In this document: positions 43,749 through 52,570 of the stretch, one piece after another
How the letters are laid out: each line of letters begins with the position of its first letter
Numbering within the stretch: position 1 is the first letter of the stretch
From: Sphingomonadales bacterium
GTDB taxonomy: Bacteria; Pseudomonadota; Alphaproteobacteria; Sphingomonadales; Sphingomonadaceae
Direction: 5' to 3'
Assembly: GCA_028868535.1 (NCBI GenBank)
Contig: JAGWUH010000023.1
Coordinates: forward strand, 1-56,242
DNA length: 56,242 nt
Translations under genes and position numbers: made by a program
Notes under the pieces: model-generated
The model's input: only the letters and a program-made list of their open reading frames with translations
Databases searched by the model: none
What the model was told of the DNA's origin: nothing

Positions 43749-45689
43749 TCAAGCCCGCGCTTCGCTCACCGCCTCGTTCCAGCGCAACGCCTTGAGCACG
43801 CACTCGACGATATGCGGCGCGTTCAGCCCGGCCTGGTCATACTGCCGGTCCGGGCTGTCCTGGTCCTGGAACGCATCGGGCAGCCGCAGCGTGCGGATCT
43901 TCAGCCCCGCGTCGAGCAGCCCGGCATCGCTCGCCAGCGTCAGCACATGCGCCCCCAGCCCGCCGATCGCGTTCTCCTCGATCGTCAGCACCACCTCGTG
44001 GCTCGCCGCCAGCCGCCGGATCAGCGCCTCGTCCAGCGGCTTGGCAAAGCGCAGGTCCGCCACCGTCGTCGCCAGTCCCTTCGCCTCCAGCGTCTCCGCC
44101 GCCTTCAGCGCTTCCGCCAGCCGCGTCCCCAGGCTCAGGATCGCCACCTTGCCGCCCTTCTCGGAACCGCGCACCACGCGCCCCTTGCCGATCTCCAGCC
44201 GCTCCGGAACCGCGGGCAGCGCCACCCCGGTCCCGCCCCCGCGCGGATAGCGGAACGCGATCGGCCCCTCGTCGTGGCACGCCGCCGTATAGGTCATGTG
44301 CACCAGCTCGGCCTCGTCCGCCGGCGCCATCACCACCATGTTCGGCAAGGATGCGAGATAGGTCACGTCGAACGATCCGGCATGGGTCGCCCCATCCGCC
44401 CCCACCAGCCCGGCCCGGTCGATCGCGAACCGCACGGGCAGGTTCTGGATCGCGACGTCGTGCACCACCTGGTCATAGGCGCGCTGCAAAAACGTCGAAT
44501 AGATCGCGCAGAACGGCCGCATCCCCTGCGCCGCCAGCCCCGCCGCGAACGTCACCGCGTGCTGCTCGGCAATGCCGACGTCGAACGTCCGCTCCGGGTG
44601 CGCCTTCGCGAACCGGTCCACGCCCGTCCCGCTCGGCATCGCCGCGGTGATCGCGACGATCCGCTCGTCGCTGTCCGCCAGCTTCGCCAGCGCATCGCCG
44701 AACACGTTCTGGTAGCTGGGCGGCCCCGCCGGACCCTTGACCTGCTCGCCGGTGACGACGTTGAACTTCTGCACCCCGTGGTACTTGTCCGCCGCCGCCT
44801 CGGCCGGGGCATAGCCCTTGCCCTTCTGGGTGACGACGTGGATCAGGCACGGCCCCTCGGCCGCGTCGCGCACGTTCTCCAGCACCGGGATCAGGTGGTC
44901 GAGGTTGTGCCCGTCGATCGGCCCGACGTAATAGAACCCCAGCTCCTCGAACAGCGTGCCGCCCATCGCCATCCCGCGCGCGAACTCGTCGGTCTTGCGC
45001 GCCGCCACGTGCAGCGCCTCGGGCAAGTGCCGCGAGATCCGCTTGGCCAGCTCCCGCAGCTCCAGGAACGGCCGCGACGATACCAGCCGCGCCAGGTAGG
45101 CGGACAAGCCCCCCACCGGCGGCGCGATCGACATGTCGTTGTCGTTGAGGATCACCACCAGCCGGTTGCCCGCCGCCCGCGCGTTGTTCATCGCCTCGTA
45201 GGCCATGCCCGCCGACATCGCCCCGTCGCCGATCACCGCGATGCCCTTGCCCGGCGCTCCCGACAGCTTGTTGGCGATCGCGAACCCCAGCGCCGCCGAG
45301 ATCGAGGTGCTGGAATGCGCCGCCCCGAACGGATCGTACTCGCTCTCCGAACGCTTGGTGAACCCGGAAAGCCCGCCCCCCTGCCGCAGCGTCCGCATCC
45401 GCTCGCGCCGCCCGGTCAGGATCTTGTGCGGATAGGCTTGGTGGCCGACGTCCCACACCAGCTTGTCGTCCGGCGTGTTGAACACGTAGTGCAACGCCAC
45501 CGTCAGCTCGACCACGCCCAGCCCCGAGCCCAGGTGCCCCCCGGTCGACCCCACCGCCGACACCATCTCGGCCCGAACCTCGTCCGCAAGCTGCCGCAGC
45601 TCCGATACCGGCAACCGCCGCAAGTCCGCTGGCCAGACCACGCGATCCAGCAACGGCGTGGCGGGAAGGGGGGTATGGTCCGCAGTCAT
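43749..45689 (-). CDS. dxs: 1-deoxy-D-xylulose-5-phosphate synthase
   Basis: A 646-residue thiamine-diphosphate enzyme. [13 protein letters not shown] and [12 protein letters not shown] lie in the first domain, and [17 protein letters not shown] plus NDNDMSI form the ThDP/metal motif. [15 protein letters not shown] carries the catalytic Glu of the pyrimidine domain. It joins pyruvate and glyceraldehyde-3-phosphate, the first step of the MEP isoprenoid pathway, and here also supplies carotenoids and quinones. It is monocistronic and followed by repeat copy C. Confidence 0.97.
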   Translation of the reverse strand: MTADHTPLPATPLLDRVVWPADLRRLPVSELRQLADEVRAEMVSAVGSTGGHLGSGLGVVELTVALHYVFNTPDDKLVWDVGHQAYPHKILTGRRERMRTLRQGGGLSGFTKRSESEYDPFGAAHSSTSISAALGFAIANKLSGAPGKGIAVIGDGAMSAGMAYEAMNNARAAGNRLVVILNDNDMSIAPPVGGLSAYLARLVSSRPFLELRELAKRISRHLPEALHVAARKTDEFARGMAMGGTLFEELGFYYVGPIDGHNLDHLIPVLENVRDAAEGPCLIHVVTQKGKGYAPAEAAADKYHGVQKFNVVTGEQVKGPAGPPSYQNVFGDALAKLADSDERIVAITAAMPSGTGVDRFAKAHPERTFDVGIAEQHAVTFAAGLAAQGMRPFCAIYSTFLQRAYDQVVHDVAIQNLPVRFAIDRAGLVGADGATHAGSFDVTYLASLPNMVVMAPADEAELVHMTYTAACHDEGPIAFRYPRGGGTGVALPAVPERLEIGKGRVVRGSEKGGKVAILSLGTRLAEALKAAETLEAKGLATTVADLRFAKPLDEALIRRLAASHEVVLTIEENAIGGLGAHVLTLASDAGLLDAGLKIRTLRLPDAFQDQDSPDRQYDQAGLNAPHIVECVLKALRWNEAVSEARA

Positions 45690-45777
45690 GCCGCCCGTTT
45701 ACCAGCCGCCCCGGTCCTTGTCGATCAAGCCACGCCCGGCCCTTGCCTGAATCCCCGGGGATCATTAACCCCGCCCC

Positions 45778-46248
45778 ATGCCCGCGCTCACCGTCAACGA
45801 TCACCCGACGGACTTCCGCATGGACCCGCAGACGCCGCTGCTCTGGGCGCTGCGCTGCGCCGCCAACCTCACCGGCACCAAGTACGGCTGCGGCAACGGC
45901 GATTGCGGCGCCTGCATCGTCCTCGTGGACGGCGACGCGCGTCCCTCGTGCCAGCTCTCGCTGGCCGAGGCGGAGGGCCGCAGCGTCACCACGATCGAGG
46001 GCCTGTCGCGGGGTGGCCTGCACCCGGTCCAGGCGGCGCTGGTGGCCGAGCAGGCGATCCAGTGCGGCTTCTGCACCCCCGGCATCGCGCTCGCCGCCGT
46101 GGCGCTGCTGCAGCACAACGCCGACCCTTCCGAGGCGGAGATCAAGGCCGCGCTGCCGAACCTGTGCCGCTGCGGCGTCCACCCGCGCCTGGTCCGCGCC
46201 GTCCAGCGCGCCGGCCGGGCGCTGCGCGGCGTCGAAAAGATCGCCTGA
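45778..46248 (+). CDS. 2Fe-2S subunit of a molybdenum hydroxylase (IorA/CoxS type)
   Basis: A 156-residue protein with both clusters of the xanthine-oxidase family small subunit. The N-terminal plant-ferredoxin site has C38, C43, C46 and C58 (CGNGDCGAC). The C-terminal helical site has C96, C99, C130 and C132 (CGFC, CRCG). Such subunits pass electrons from a molybdopterin subunit to cytochrome c or FAD. No molybdopterin subunit gene is next to it, which is unusual. Partner and substrate are unknown. It diverges from dxs across an 88-bp gap. Confidence 0.88.
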   Translation: MPALTVNDHPTDFRMDPQTPLLWALRCAANLTGTKYGCGNGDCGACIVLVDGDARPSCQLSLAEAEGRSVTTIEGLSRGGLHPVQAALVAEQAIQCGFCTPGIALAAVALLQHNADPSEAEIKAALPNLCRCGVHPRLVRAVQRAGRALRGVEKIA

Positions 46249-46279
46249 TTCCCATCCCGACCCATCTGGAGCCGACCCC

Positions 46280-46624
46280 ATGAAAGCGACGATCTGGCAC
46301 AACCCCGCCTGCGGCACCTCGCGCAAGACGCTGGCGATCCTCGAGGAAACCCCCGGCGTGGACGTCACCGTCATCGAATACCTGAAGGCCCCGCCCAGCG
46401 CCGAAAAGCTCGCCCAGCTCTACCGCGATGCCGGCCTGACCCCGCAAGAGGGCCTGCGCCGCAAGGGCACCGACGCCGACGAGCGCGGCTTGCCCACCGC
46501 CGCCGACGCCACCGTCCTCGCGGCGATGGCGGCCGAGCCGATCCTGATCGAACGCCCGCTGGTCGAGACCGAAAAAGGCGTGCGTCTGTGCCGTCCGCAG
46601 GACAAGGTCCACGAGATCCTGTAA
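46280..46624 (+). CDS. arsC: Arsenate reductase, glutaredoxin type
   Basis: A 114-residue ArsC/Spx-family protein. The catalytic Cys11 lies in HNPACGTSRKTL. EYLKAPPSAEKL and the later ERPLVETEKGVRLCRPQDKV carry the Arg residues that bind the oxyanion. It reduces arsenate to arsenite with glutathione and glutaredoxin. It lies 31 bp after the 2Fe-2S gene on the same strand. No other ars genes are present, so a housekeeping thiol-reductase role is also possible. Confidence 0.88.
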   Translation: MKATIWHNPACGTSRKTLAILEETPGVDVTVIEYLKAPPSAEKLAQLYRDAGLTPQEGLRRKGTDADERGLPTAADATVLAAMAAEPILIERPLVETEKGVRLCRPQDKVHEIL

Positions 46625-46768
46625 GCCGCCCGCCGTGGAAATCCGCCGCTGCCGGGAACTCCACCGGCCTCCGGCGCTTGCAATGGCACGGGAAACCGGC
46701 ATAGGCATTTTCCGCGAACCGGCCCTCGTGCCGCAATCTGTCACCGATCATCAGGGCCGCATCGCCGC

Positions 46769-47410
46769 ATGACCAGTCCAGAGCTTGCCCGCGAATCGCT
46801 GCCCCGGACCCTGAAACGCCGCATCAAGCGCGCCCTCGGTCCCTGGGGCGTGTTCTTCGAAGGCTTCCTCAAGCATCCGGTGATGGTCGGCTCGATCATC
46901 CCGTCGTCGCGCTTCACCATCCAGAAGATGCTGGCCCCGGTCCGCTGGGACGAGTGCCGGCTGTTCGTCGAGTACGGGCCCGGCGTCGGCACCTTCTGCC
47001 GTCCGGTGCTCGAACGCCTGCGCCGCGACGGCCGGCTGATCGTCATCGATACCAACCCGCTCTACATCGACTACCTGCGCGCCACGATCGCCGACAGCCG
47101 CTTCACCGCGGTGCTCGGCTCGGCGGCCGACGTCGAGGAGATCGTCCGCGCCCATGGTTTCGACCATGCCGACTATGTCCTGTCCGGCCTGCCGTTCTCG
47201 ACCCTGCCCGACGGCATCGGCCCGGCGATCGCCGCCGCCACCCACCGCGTCCTGCGCCCCGGCGGGGCGTTCCTCGTCTATCAGTTCTCGGCTCGCGCCC
47301 GGGACTTCATGGCCCGCCACTTCACGCGGATCGACCAGGGTTTCGAGCTGTTGAACATCCTGCCCTGCCAGTTGTTCTGGGGCTGGAAGGACGCCGATCC
47401 GGCCGAGTAG
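46769..47410 (+). CDS. PmtA-like class I methyltransferase
   Basis: A 213-residue SAM-dependent methyltransferase. The N-terminal basic, amphipathic helix (RTLKRRIKRALGPWGVFFEGFLKHP) is typical of the phospholipid N-methyltransferase group and can bind anionic membranes. Motif I is VEYGPGVGTF and the acidic residue of motif II is in VIDTNP. It probably methylates phosphatidylethanolamine or a similar lipid head group. An rRNA-dimethylase relative is less likely, because the usual NxPY motif is replaced by SGLPFS. Confidence 0.78.
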   Translation: MTSPELARESLPRTLKRRIKRALGPWGVFFEGFLKHPVMVGSIIPSSRFTIQKMLAPVRWDECRLFVEYGPGVGTFCRPVLERLRRDGRLIVIDTNPLYIDYLRATIADSRFTAVLGSAADVEEIVRAHGFDHADYVLSGLPFSTLPDGIGPAIAAATHRVLRPGGAFLVYQFSARARDFMARHFTRIDQGFELLNILPCQLFWGWKDADPAE

Positions 47411-47433
47411 CACGCGGCACCGATCGGCGCGGC

Positions 47434-48084
47434 TCAAGTCAGCCCGTCGCCCACGCCGACGTGCTTGCCCCGGGTGATGAAGACCCGGTCGCCCAGCTTC
47501 GCGGCTCCGAACAGCTTCTTCGCGAACGGCTTCGGCACGCCGATGCAGCCGTGGCTGGCATAGCCGTTCTGGACCGTCGTGGCGTGAATAGTCACGCCAT
47601 CGTTGGTCAGCCGCATCATGTACGGCATCGGCGCGTCATAGAGATTGGAGACGTGGTCCGCGTCCTTCTCGGTGATCGGGAACACGCCCAGCGGCGTCGG
47701 CTTCTCCTGCGTGCCCAGCAACACCGCCGCCGCGCCGATCTCGTAGCCGTCGCGGAAGATCGACAGCACCCGCGCCTCGAGGTCGACGGTGATCACCACC
47801 GTTCCTCTTGCCGGGGCGCCGCTCTCGTCCCAGTGCCACTCGCCATAGCGGATCGCGCCCTTGATCGGCAGCACGTGGCGGATCACCAATGTATCGGCTG
47901 CAGGCGCCGGGGCCTGCGCCGGTTTGGCAACGGCGGCCACCGGCGTGATCCTGGCGGCGCGCGGCGCGTCTCCGGACGGGCGCGCGACATGGCTGTCGTC
48001 GGCCAGCGTCATGCCCGTGCCCACCGCCGCGATCACCAGCGTCGCGGCGCCGATGCCGGCCAACTCGCCCTTGCTCAATCCCAT
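47434..48084 (-). CDS. L,D-transpeptidase (YkuD domain)
   Basis: A 216-residue exported protein. An N-terminal membrane or signal segment (about 6-27: LAGIGAATLVIAAVGTGM) and a Pro/Ala linker lead to a YkuD domain with VTIHATTVQNG and the catalytic SHGCIGVP. By family it forms 3-3 peptidoglycan crosslinks or attaches proteins to the wall. No peptidoglycan-binding domain is present. It converges with the methyltransferase gene, with a 23-bp gap. Confidence 0.88.
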   Translation of the reverse strand: MGLSKGELAGIGAATLVIAAVGTGMTLADDSHVARPSGDAPRAARITPVAAVAKPAQAPAPAADTLVIRHVLPIKGAIRYGEWHWDESGAPARGTVVITVDLEARVLSIFRDGYEIGAAAVLLGTQEKPTPLGVFPITEKDADHVSNLYDAPMPYMMRLTNDGVTIHATTVQNGYASHGCIGVPKPFAKKLFGAAKLGDRVFITRGKHVGVGDGLT

Positions 48085-48161
48085 GACCGTCGCGCTTCCC
48101 CGAACTGCCTGGCGCTCTTGCCGATCGGCCTATAGCGCGACATTCCTAAGAATTGCATCCG

Positions 48162-50933
48162 TCACCCGTGCGCGCCGAACTCCCCGGCGATCGCGGTGCC
48201 GATCCGCAGCGCCAGCCCATAGGCGCGCTCGATCGGCTCGATCGTGCCCTGGCGAATCGCGTCGTAGCTGGTCGCGCCCTCGTCGGGATAGTCGGTCGGC
48301 GCGCTGACGCTGAAGTCCGACAGCTTGGGAAAGCTGGTCGGAAATGCGCGCCGCAGCTGCGCCAGCGCATCGTCGATGCGCAGCGTGAACACCATCTCGA
48401 GCACGTCCTCGCGGCTGATGTCGTTGGCGCGGCTGAACTGCGGCACGGAAACCGCGCGCAGGAACATGTGCTGGAACAGCGCCAGCCGCAGCGCCTGCAA
48501 CACCCCCAGCCGCCGCCGGTGGTCCTCGCGGTCGGGCAATGGCGTCTCGTCGGGAATGTCGCCCAGCAGGCGGTGCAGCTTCAGCGCATCGACGCGAAGC
48601 TGCGTCGCCAGCGTGCGGAACACCTCGCTGCGATCGTCGCTGGTCAGGTATTCGGCCAGCGACAGGCAGGCCCCGGCGATCTGGCTCTCGTTGCCGCGAT
48701 AGGGCCGGCTCGCCCAGTAGGCCGAGTTGAACAGCTCGCCGAACGCGGTGACGGTCTTGATCGAGGCCAGCGCATTGGCCGCGCGCACCAGCCGCACCAT
48801 CTGCCGCCCGCGCTCGCTGGCTTTCAGCAGGTCGGCGATCTCCTCGACATTGCCGTCCGCCGCGGTGCCGAAACCGGCGATGACGTTGACCGGATAGCCA
48901 AGCTGCTGGAGGATCGCGTTGTGCGGAATCGCGCGGATCTGGCGCAGGCTCATCGTCCGGTCGGCGCTGATGTCGGACTGCCGGCGCGACTTGCGGCTGC
49001 CGGTATCGTTGAGCAGGCCAAGCCCGAACGCGGTCACCGCGCGCGCATAGGTGCTGCTGGCGAGGTGCTGCTGCTGCACCCGCCGGATCGCCCGGTAGAA
49101 GTCGAGGGAAAGGTCGGTGCGCCGATAGAACGGGTCGGTCGGCGCATAGGGATCGGTCTCGGCCGGGGACAGCTCGACGAAGCGCGACAGCGTCGCCAGC
49201 GCCAGCTCGTCGGTGCCGAAGAACAGGTAGCCGTCGCCCCCCTGGAACGAGACTTCGGGTTCGAGCCGGATCCCCGCGCGCATGAACCGCCGCCGCGCCC
49301 AGGGCGACAGCGGCCAGGACAGCCGGTCCGCCATGCCGATCGGGTGGGCGCCGCGCCCCATGCTCTCGCCGTGGGTGTTGAAGATCAGCGCGGCGACATC
49401 GGTCAGCTTGTGCTCGGCCATGACTTCGGCCAGCCGCCCCTGCAACCGTTCGATCGCCAGCGCCGCCGGGATCTGGCCGACGAACCGGCCGGCGTCGGAA
49501 AACCCGGTCTGGATCGAGACGCGGCCGCGAACCCGTGCATAGTCGCGGTACTCGGGCTCGGACAGCAGCGCCTCGAGAAAGCGCCCCCCGTGCTCGAGCG
49601 CGGTCTCGGTCTCGAACAGTGGCGACACGTCGACCTTGTCGGCCACTCCGAACAGCTTCGCGAAATAGAGCGCGGCCAGCACCGTCGAAGGCTGCTCGCA
49701 CTCCGCCACCAGCATCCGGATCGGCGCGTCGGCGTCGATGTGGTGGAGGATCTGTGCCATGATCAGGAACTGGCGGACGGCGGTCGAATTCTCGATCGCC
49801 AGCGCCGCCAGGTTGGAACGCAGCGGCCTGGCCTTCGTCACCAGCTCGCGCATCGTCACCAGCGCCGCCTGGCTGGCGAGGTCGAGCGTGCCTTCCGGGT
49901 CGACCCGGCGGCGGATCGCGTTCTGGAGCTGCGAGTTGTTCACCCGGAAGTGGATCCAGCCCATGCCGAGGCCGTCCGCGCGCATCGCCGCCGCCACGGT
50001 CAGCAGCCGCTCGGCGACGTCGTCCTCCGCCGCGCCAGCCAGCGCTTCCAGTTCGGCGATCACCGGGGTCAGGCTGGTCAGCTTGTCGGGGTGATCGGCG
50101 CTGAAGTCGTTGGCCAGCGCGGACAGCGCCGCCGGCTCGCCGCTGTCCGCGCCGAACCGCGCCGACAGCGCGGCGGCGTAGTCCCCCGCCGCGCGCAGTC
50201 GCGCCGCCGGCTCGGGGGCGTCGGCCTCCAGCTGGCCGGCATAGAGCGCCAGCCGCTCGGCCTTCTCCGCCAGCCGATAGCGCAGGCAGGTCTGCCAGCC
50301 GATGTCGGTGCGCCCGTCCATGTCATAGCCGACCCAGCTGGCGAAACGCACCGGCAGCGGCTTCAGCGCGCGCCACTGCGCCGGCCAGCGCTGGCGTGCC
50401 TGCGCCAGCAGCAGCGCCGTGATCCGGTCGCGCGCCGCCTGCCCGCGCGCCATCGCCGCCATCGCCTCGGCGTGCTCGTAATCGAGCGTGATGCTGTCGC
50501 GCTCGTGCCCGGCGACGCAGACGGTCGCCGCGCTGGTGTCGCCGGCGGAGGCCGCCGCCGCCACCGCCTGCCCTTGCGCATGGCTGAGCAGGAACGTCGG
50601 GTGCGCGGTGAAGACGATGTGCGCGACCGGCCGCGCCCACTTCGCGGCGAACGCGGCAAAGTCGTTGCCCTCGGCCAGCGTCCGCACCCGCGCGAGGTTC
50701 TCGTCGGGATCGACCGGCGAGACCAGCCGCAGCAGCCGCCGCGCTCGCGTCTGCAAGCCGTCGCATTCGAGCTCGCTGACCAGCGCCGCGACCGCGTCGA
50801 GGCTCAGCGCGCCGCTCTCGATCCGCCGCGACAGCTCCAGGCTGAGCTGGAACACCGGGTTGAACAGCGGCGTCTCGTTGGTGCGCGCATGCAGCGCCTG
50901 AAGCCGGGCATCGAGTTCCTGCAATTCGCTCAT
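48162..50933 (-). CDS. Divergent phosphoenolpyruvate carboxylase homologue
   Basis: A 923-residue protein aligned over its length with PEPC, but changed at catalytic boxes. TAHPTE-xRR is here FTAHPTFLLSHAQ, keeping His111 and losing the Glu. GGDRDGNP is VGYDMDGRTDI. GYSDSGKDAG is GFSDAGRFVG (near 475). FHGRGGSVGRGG is FNTHGESMGRGAHP (near 517-530). Normal PEPC adds bicarbonate to PEP to give oxaloacetate. Whether this form does so is unclear. It lies 54 bp after eda in the Entner-Doudoroff operon, whose pyruvate output makes an anaplerotic role logical. Confidence 0.8.
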   Translation of the reverse strand: MSELQELDARLQALHARTNETPLFNPVFQLSLELSRRIESGALSLDAVAALVSELECDGLQTRARRLLRLVSPVDPDENLARVRTLAEGNDFAAFAAKWARPVAHIVFTAHPTFLLSHAQGQAVAAAASAGDTSAATVCVAGHERDSITLDYEHAEAMAAMARGQAARDRITALLLAQARQRWPAQWRALKPLPVRFASWVGYDMDGRTDIGWQTCLRYRLAEKAERLALYAGQLEADAPEPAARLRAAGDYAAALSARFGADSGEPAALSALANDFSADHPDKLTSLTPVIAELEALAGAAEDDVAERLLTVAAAMRADGLGMGWIHFRVNNSQLQNAIRRRVDPEGTLDLASQAALVTMRELVTKARPLRSNLAALAIENSTAVRQFLIMAQILHHIDADAPIRMLVAECEQPSTVLAALYFAKLFGVADKVDVSPLFETETALEHGGRFLEALLSEPEYRDYARVRGRVSIQTGFSDAGRFVGQIPAALAIERLQGRLAEVMAEHKLTDVAALIFNTHGESMGRGAHPIGMADRLSWPLSPWARRRFMRAGIRLEPEVSFQGGDGYLFFGTDELALATLSRFVELSPAETDPYAPTDPFYRRTDLSLDFYRAIRRVQQQHLASSTYARAVTAFGLGLLNDTGSRKSRRQSDISADRTMSLRQIRAIPHNAILQQLGYPVNVIAGFGTAADGNVEEIADLLKASERGRQMVRLVRAANALASIKTVTAFGELFNSAYWASRPYRGNESQIAGACLSLAEYLTSDDRSEVFRTLATQLRVDALKLHRLLGDIPDETPLPDREDHRRRLGVLQALRLALFQHMFLRAVSVPQFSRANDISREDVLEMVFTLRIDDALAQLRRAFPTSFPKLSDFSVSAPTDYPDEGATSYDAIRQGTIEPIERAYGLALRIGTAIAGEFGAHG

Positions 50934-50987
50934 CCGGGTTCTCCTGAAATCCTGCCCTGTTGGGCTTCCCCTCCCGGAACGCGCTGG

Positions 50988-51602
50988 TCAGGTGGCGAGT
51001 GCAGCCGCCGCCCGCGCCGCCGCCTCGATCGCCGCCGGATCGGGCTCGCCCTTGCCGACCAGCCATGAGCCGCCGACGCACAGCACCGCGTCGAGCGCCA
51101 GCCAGTTCGGCGCCGTCGCCTGGGTGATGCCGCCGGTCGGGCAAAACTTCGCCATGCCGAACGGCGCCGCGATCGCCTTCAGCGCGGCGATCCCGCCCGA
51201 TGCCTCGGCCGGGAAGAACTTGAAACGGGTGAGGCCGAGGTCGAGCCCGAGCATGATGTCCGAGGCATTCGCCGTGCCCGGCAGGAACGGCACGCCGGCA
51301 TCGACCGCTGCCTTGCCCAGCGCCGGGGTAAGGCCGGGCGAGACGATGAACTCGCTCCCCGCAGCCAGCGCCTTGTCCAGATCGGCGGGGTTGAGCACCG
51401 TCCCGGCGCCGACGATCGCGCCGGGCACCTGCTTCATCTCGCGGATCACCTCGATCGCGCAGGCGGTGCGCAGCGTCACTTCCAGCACCGGCAGGCCGCC
51501 GGCGACCAGCGCCTGCGCCACCGGCACCGCGTGGCGGACGTCGTCGATCACCAGCACCGGAATCACCGGGGCCTTGCGCATCACGGTCTCGACGGGGTTC
51601 AT
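50988..51602 (-). CDS. eda: KDPG aldolase
   Basis: A 204-residue 2-keto-3-deoxy-6-phosphogluconate aldolase. The catalytic Glu41 is in LEVTLRT and the Schiff-base lysine K128 in RFKFFPAE. PTGGIT is the phosphate-binding loop. It splits KDPG into pyruvate and glyceraldehyde-3-phosphate. Its ATG overlaps the glk TGA (ATGA). Confidence 0.97.
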   Translation of the reverse strand: MNPVETVMRKAPVIPVLVIDDVRHAVPVAQALVAGGLPVLEVTLRTACAIEVIREMKQVPGAIVGAGTVLNPADLDKALAAGSEFIVSPGLTPALGKAAVDAGVPFLPGTANASDIMLGLDLGLTRFKFFPAEASGGIAALKAIAAPFGMAKFCPTGGITQATAPNWLALDAVLCVGGSWLVGKGEPDPAAIEAAARAAAALAT

Positions 51603-52570
51603 GCCATTTCCTTCACGAAGGCAGCCGCCGCGCCAAGCAGGCCGGGCTGCGGATGGGTAATCAGTTTCACCGGGATCGTCGCCATCAGGCTTTCGAACCG
51701 GCCCTTGGCGGTGAAGCGCTGGGCAAACGCCGAACGGCACAGCCGCTCCGCCTGCCGCTGCGCGACGCCGCCGGCGATGACGACGCCGCACGCCCCCTGC
51801 GCCAGCGCATAGTCTCCCGCAGCCGATCCCAGCGACAGGCAGAACCGCTCCGCCGCCGCGGCGGCGAGCGGATCGTCGCCCGCTTCGGCCAGTTTCCACA
51901 CCGCGCCGTCCTTGATCGGCACGATCGCCCGGCCTTCGAGGCCCGCCAGCGTCTCGTAGATGTCGACGATCGCCGGCCCGGAGACCACGCGCTCGACCGA
52001 GACGCGGCGATGACGCGCCCTTAACCGCACCAAAAGCGCGTCGTCGACCGCGTCGATCGGCGCGAAATCGATGTGCCCGCCCTCGGTCGACTGAACGTGG
52101 TAGAACCCCTTGCCGTCGCGCCAGACATGCGCGACGCCGAGCCCGGTGCCCGGGCCGACGACGCTCAGCGTGCCGCTGGCGGGCAGGTCGATCTCCGGCC
52201 CCGCCAAGTGGCGGAAATGCGCCGGCCCGCTGCGTGCCACGGCATGGCCCATCGCCCCGAAGTCGTTGACCAGGACGATCCGGTCCATCTCCATCCGCGA
52301 CTCCAGCCCGGCGCGGGCGATGCGCCAGTGCGGGATCGATGCGAAGGTGATCTCGTCGCGCTCGACCGGGCCGGCCAGCGCCAGCGCGGCATCGCGGGGC
52401 AGGGGGCCGGGGTGCAGTTCGCGGAAATGCGCCCAGGCGGTCTCGAAGCTGGCGTGCGCCTTCGATTCGAGCACGACCGGCTCACCCAGCGCGATCACGC
52501 CGTCGTCGCCCACCGTGGCGATCGCGAAGCGCGCGTTGGTCCCGCCGATGTCGATGGCGACAAGCTGCAT
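51599..52570 (-). CDS. glk: Glucokinase
   Basis: A 323-residue glucokinase of the bacterial Glk family. The ATP-binding AIDIGGTNARFA opens the protein. LVNDFGAMGH holds the catalytic Asp. GPGTGLGVA and EGGHIDFAP follow. It phosphorylates glucose to glucose-6-phosphate for Zwf. It is coupled to edd and eda by 4-bp stop/start overlaps at both ends. Confidence 0.96.
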   Translation of the reverse strand: MQLVAIDIGGTNARFAIATVGDDGVIALGEPVVLESKAHASFETAWAHFRELHPGPLPRDAALALAGPVERDEITFASIPHWRIARAGLESRMEMDRIVLVNDFGAMGHAVARSGPAHFRHLAGPEIDLPASGTLSVVGPGTGLGVAHVWRDGKGFYHVQSTEGGHIDFAPIDAVDDALLVRLRARHRRVSVERVVSGPAIVDIYETLAGLEGRAIVPIKDGAVWKLAEAGDDPLAAAAAERFCLSLGSAAGDYALAQGACGVVIAGGVAQRQAERLCRSAFAQRFTAKGRFESLMATIPVKLITHPQPGLLGAAAAFVKEMA

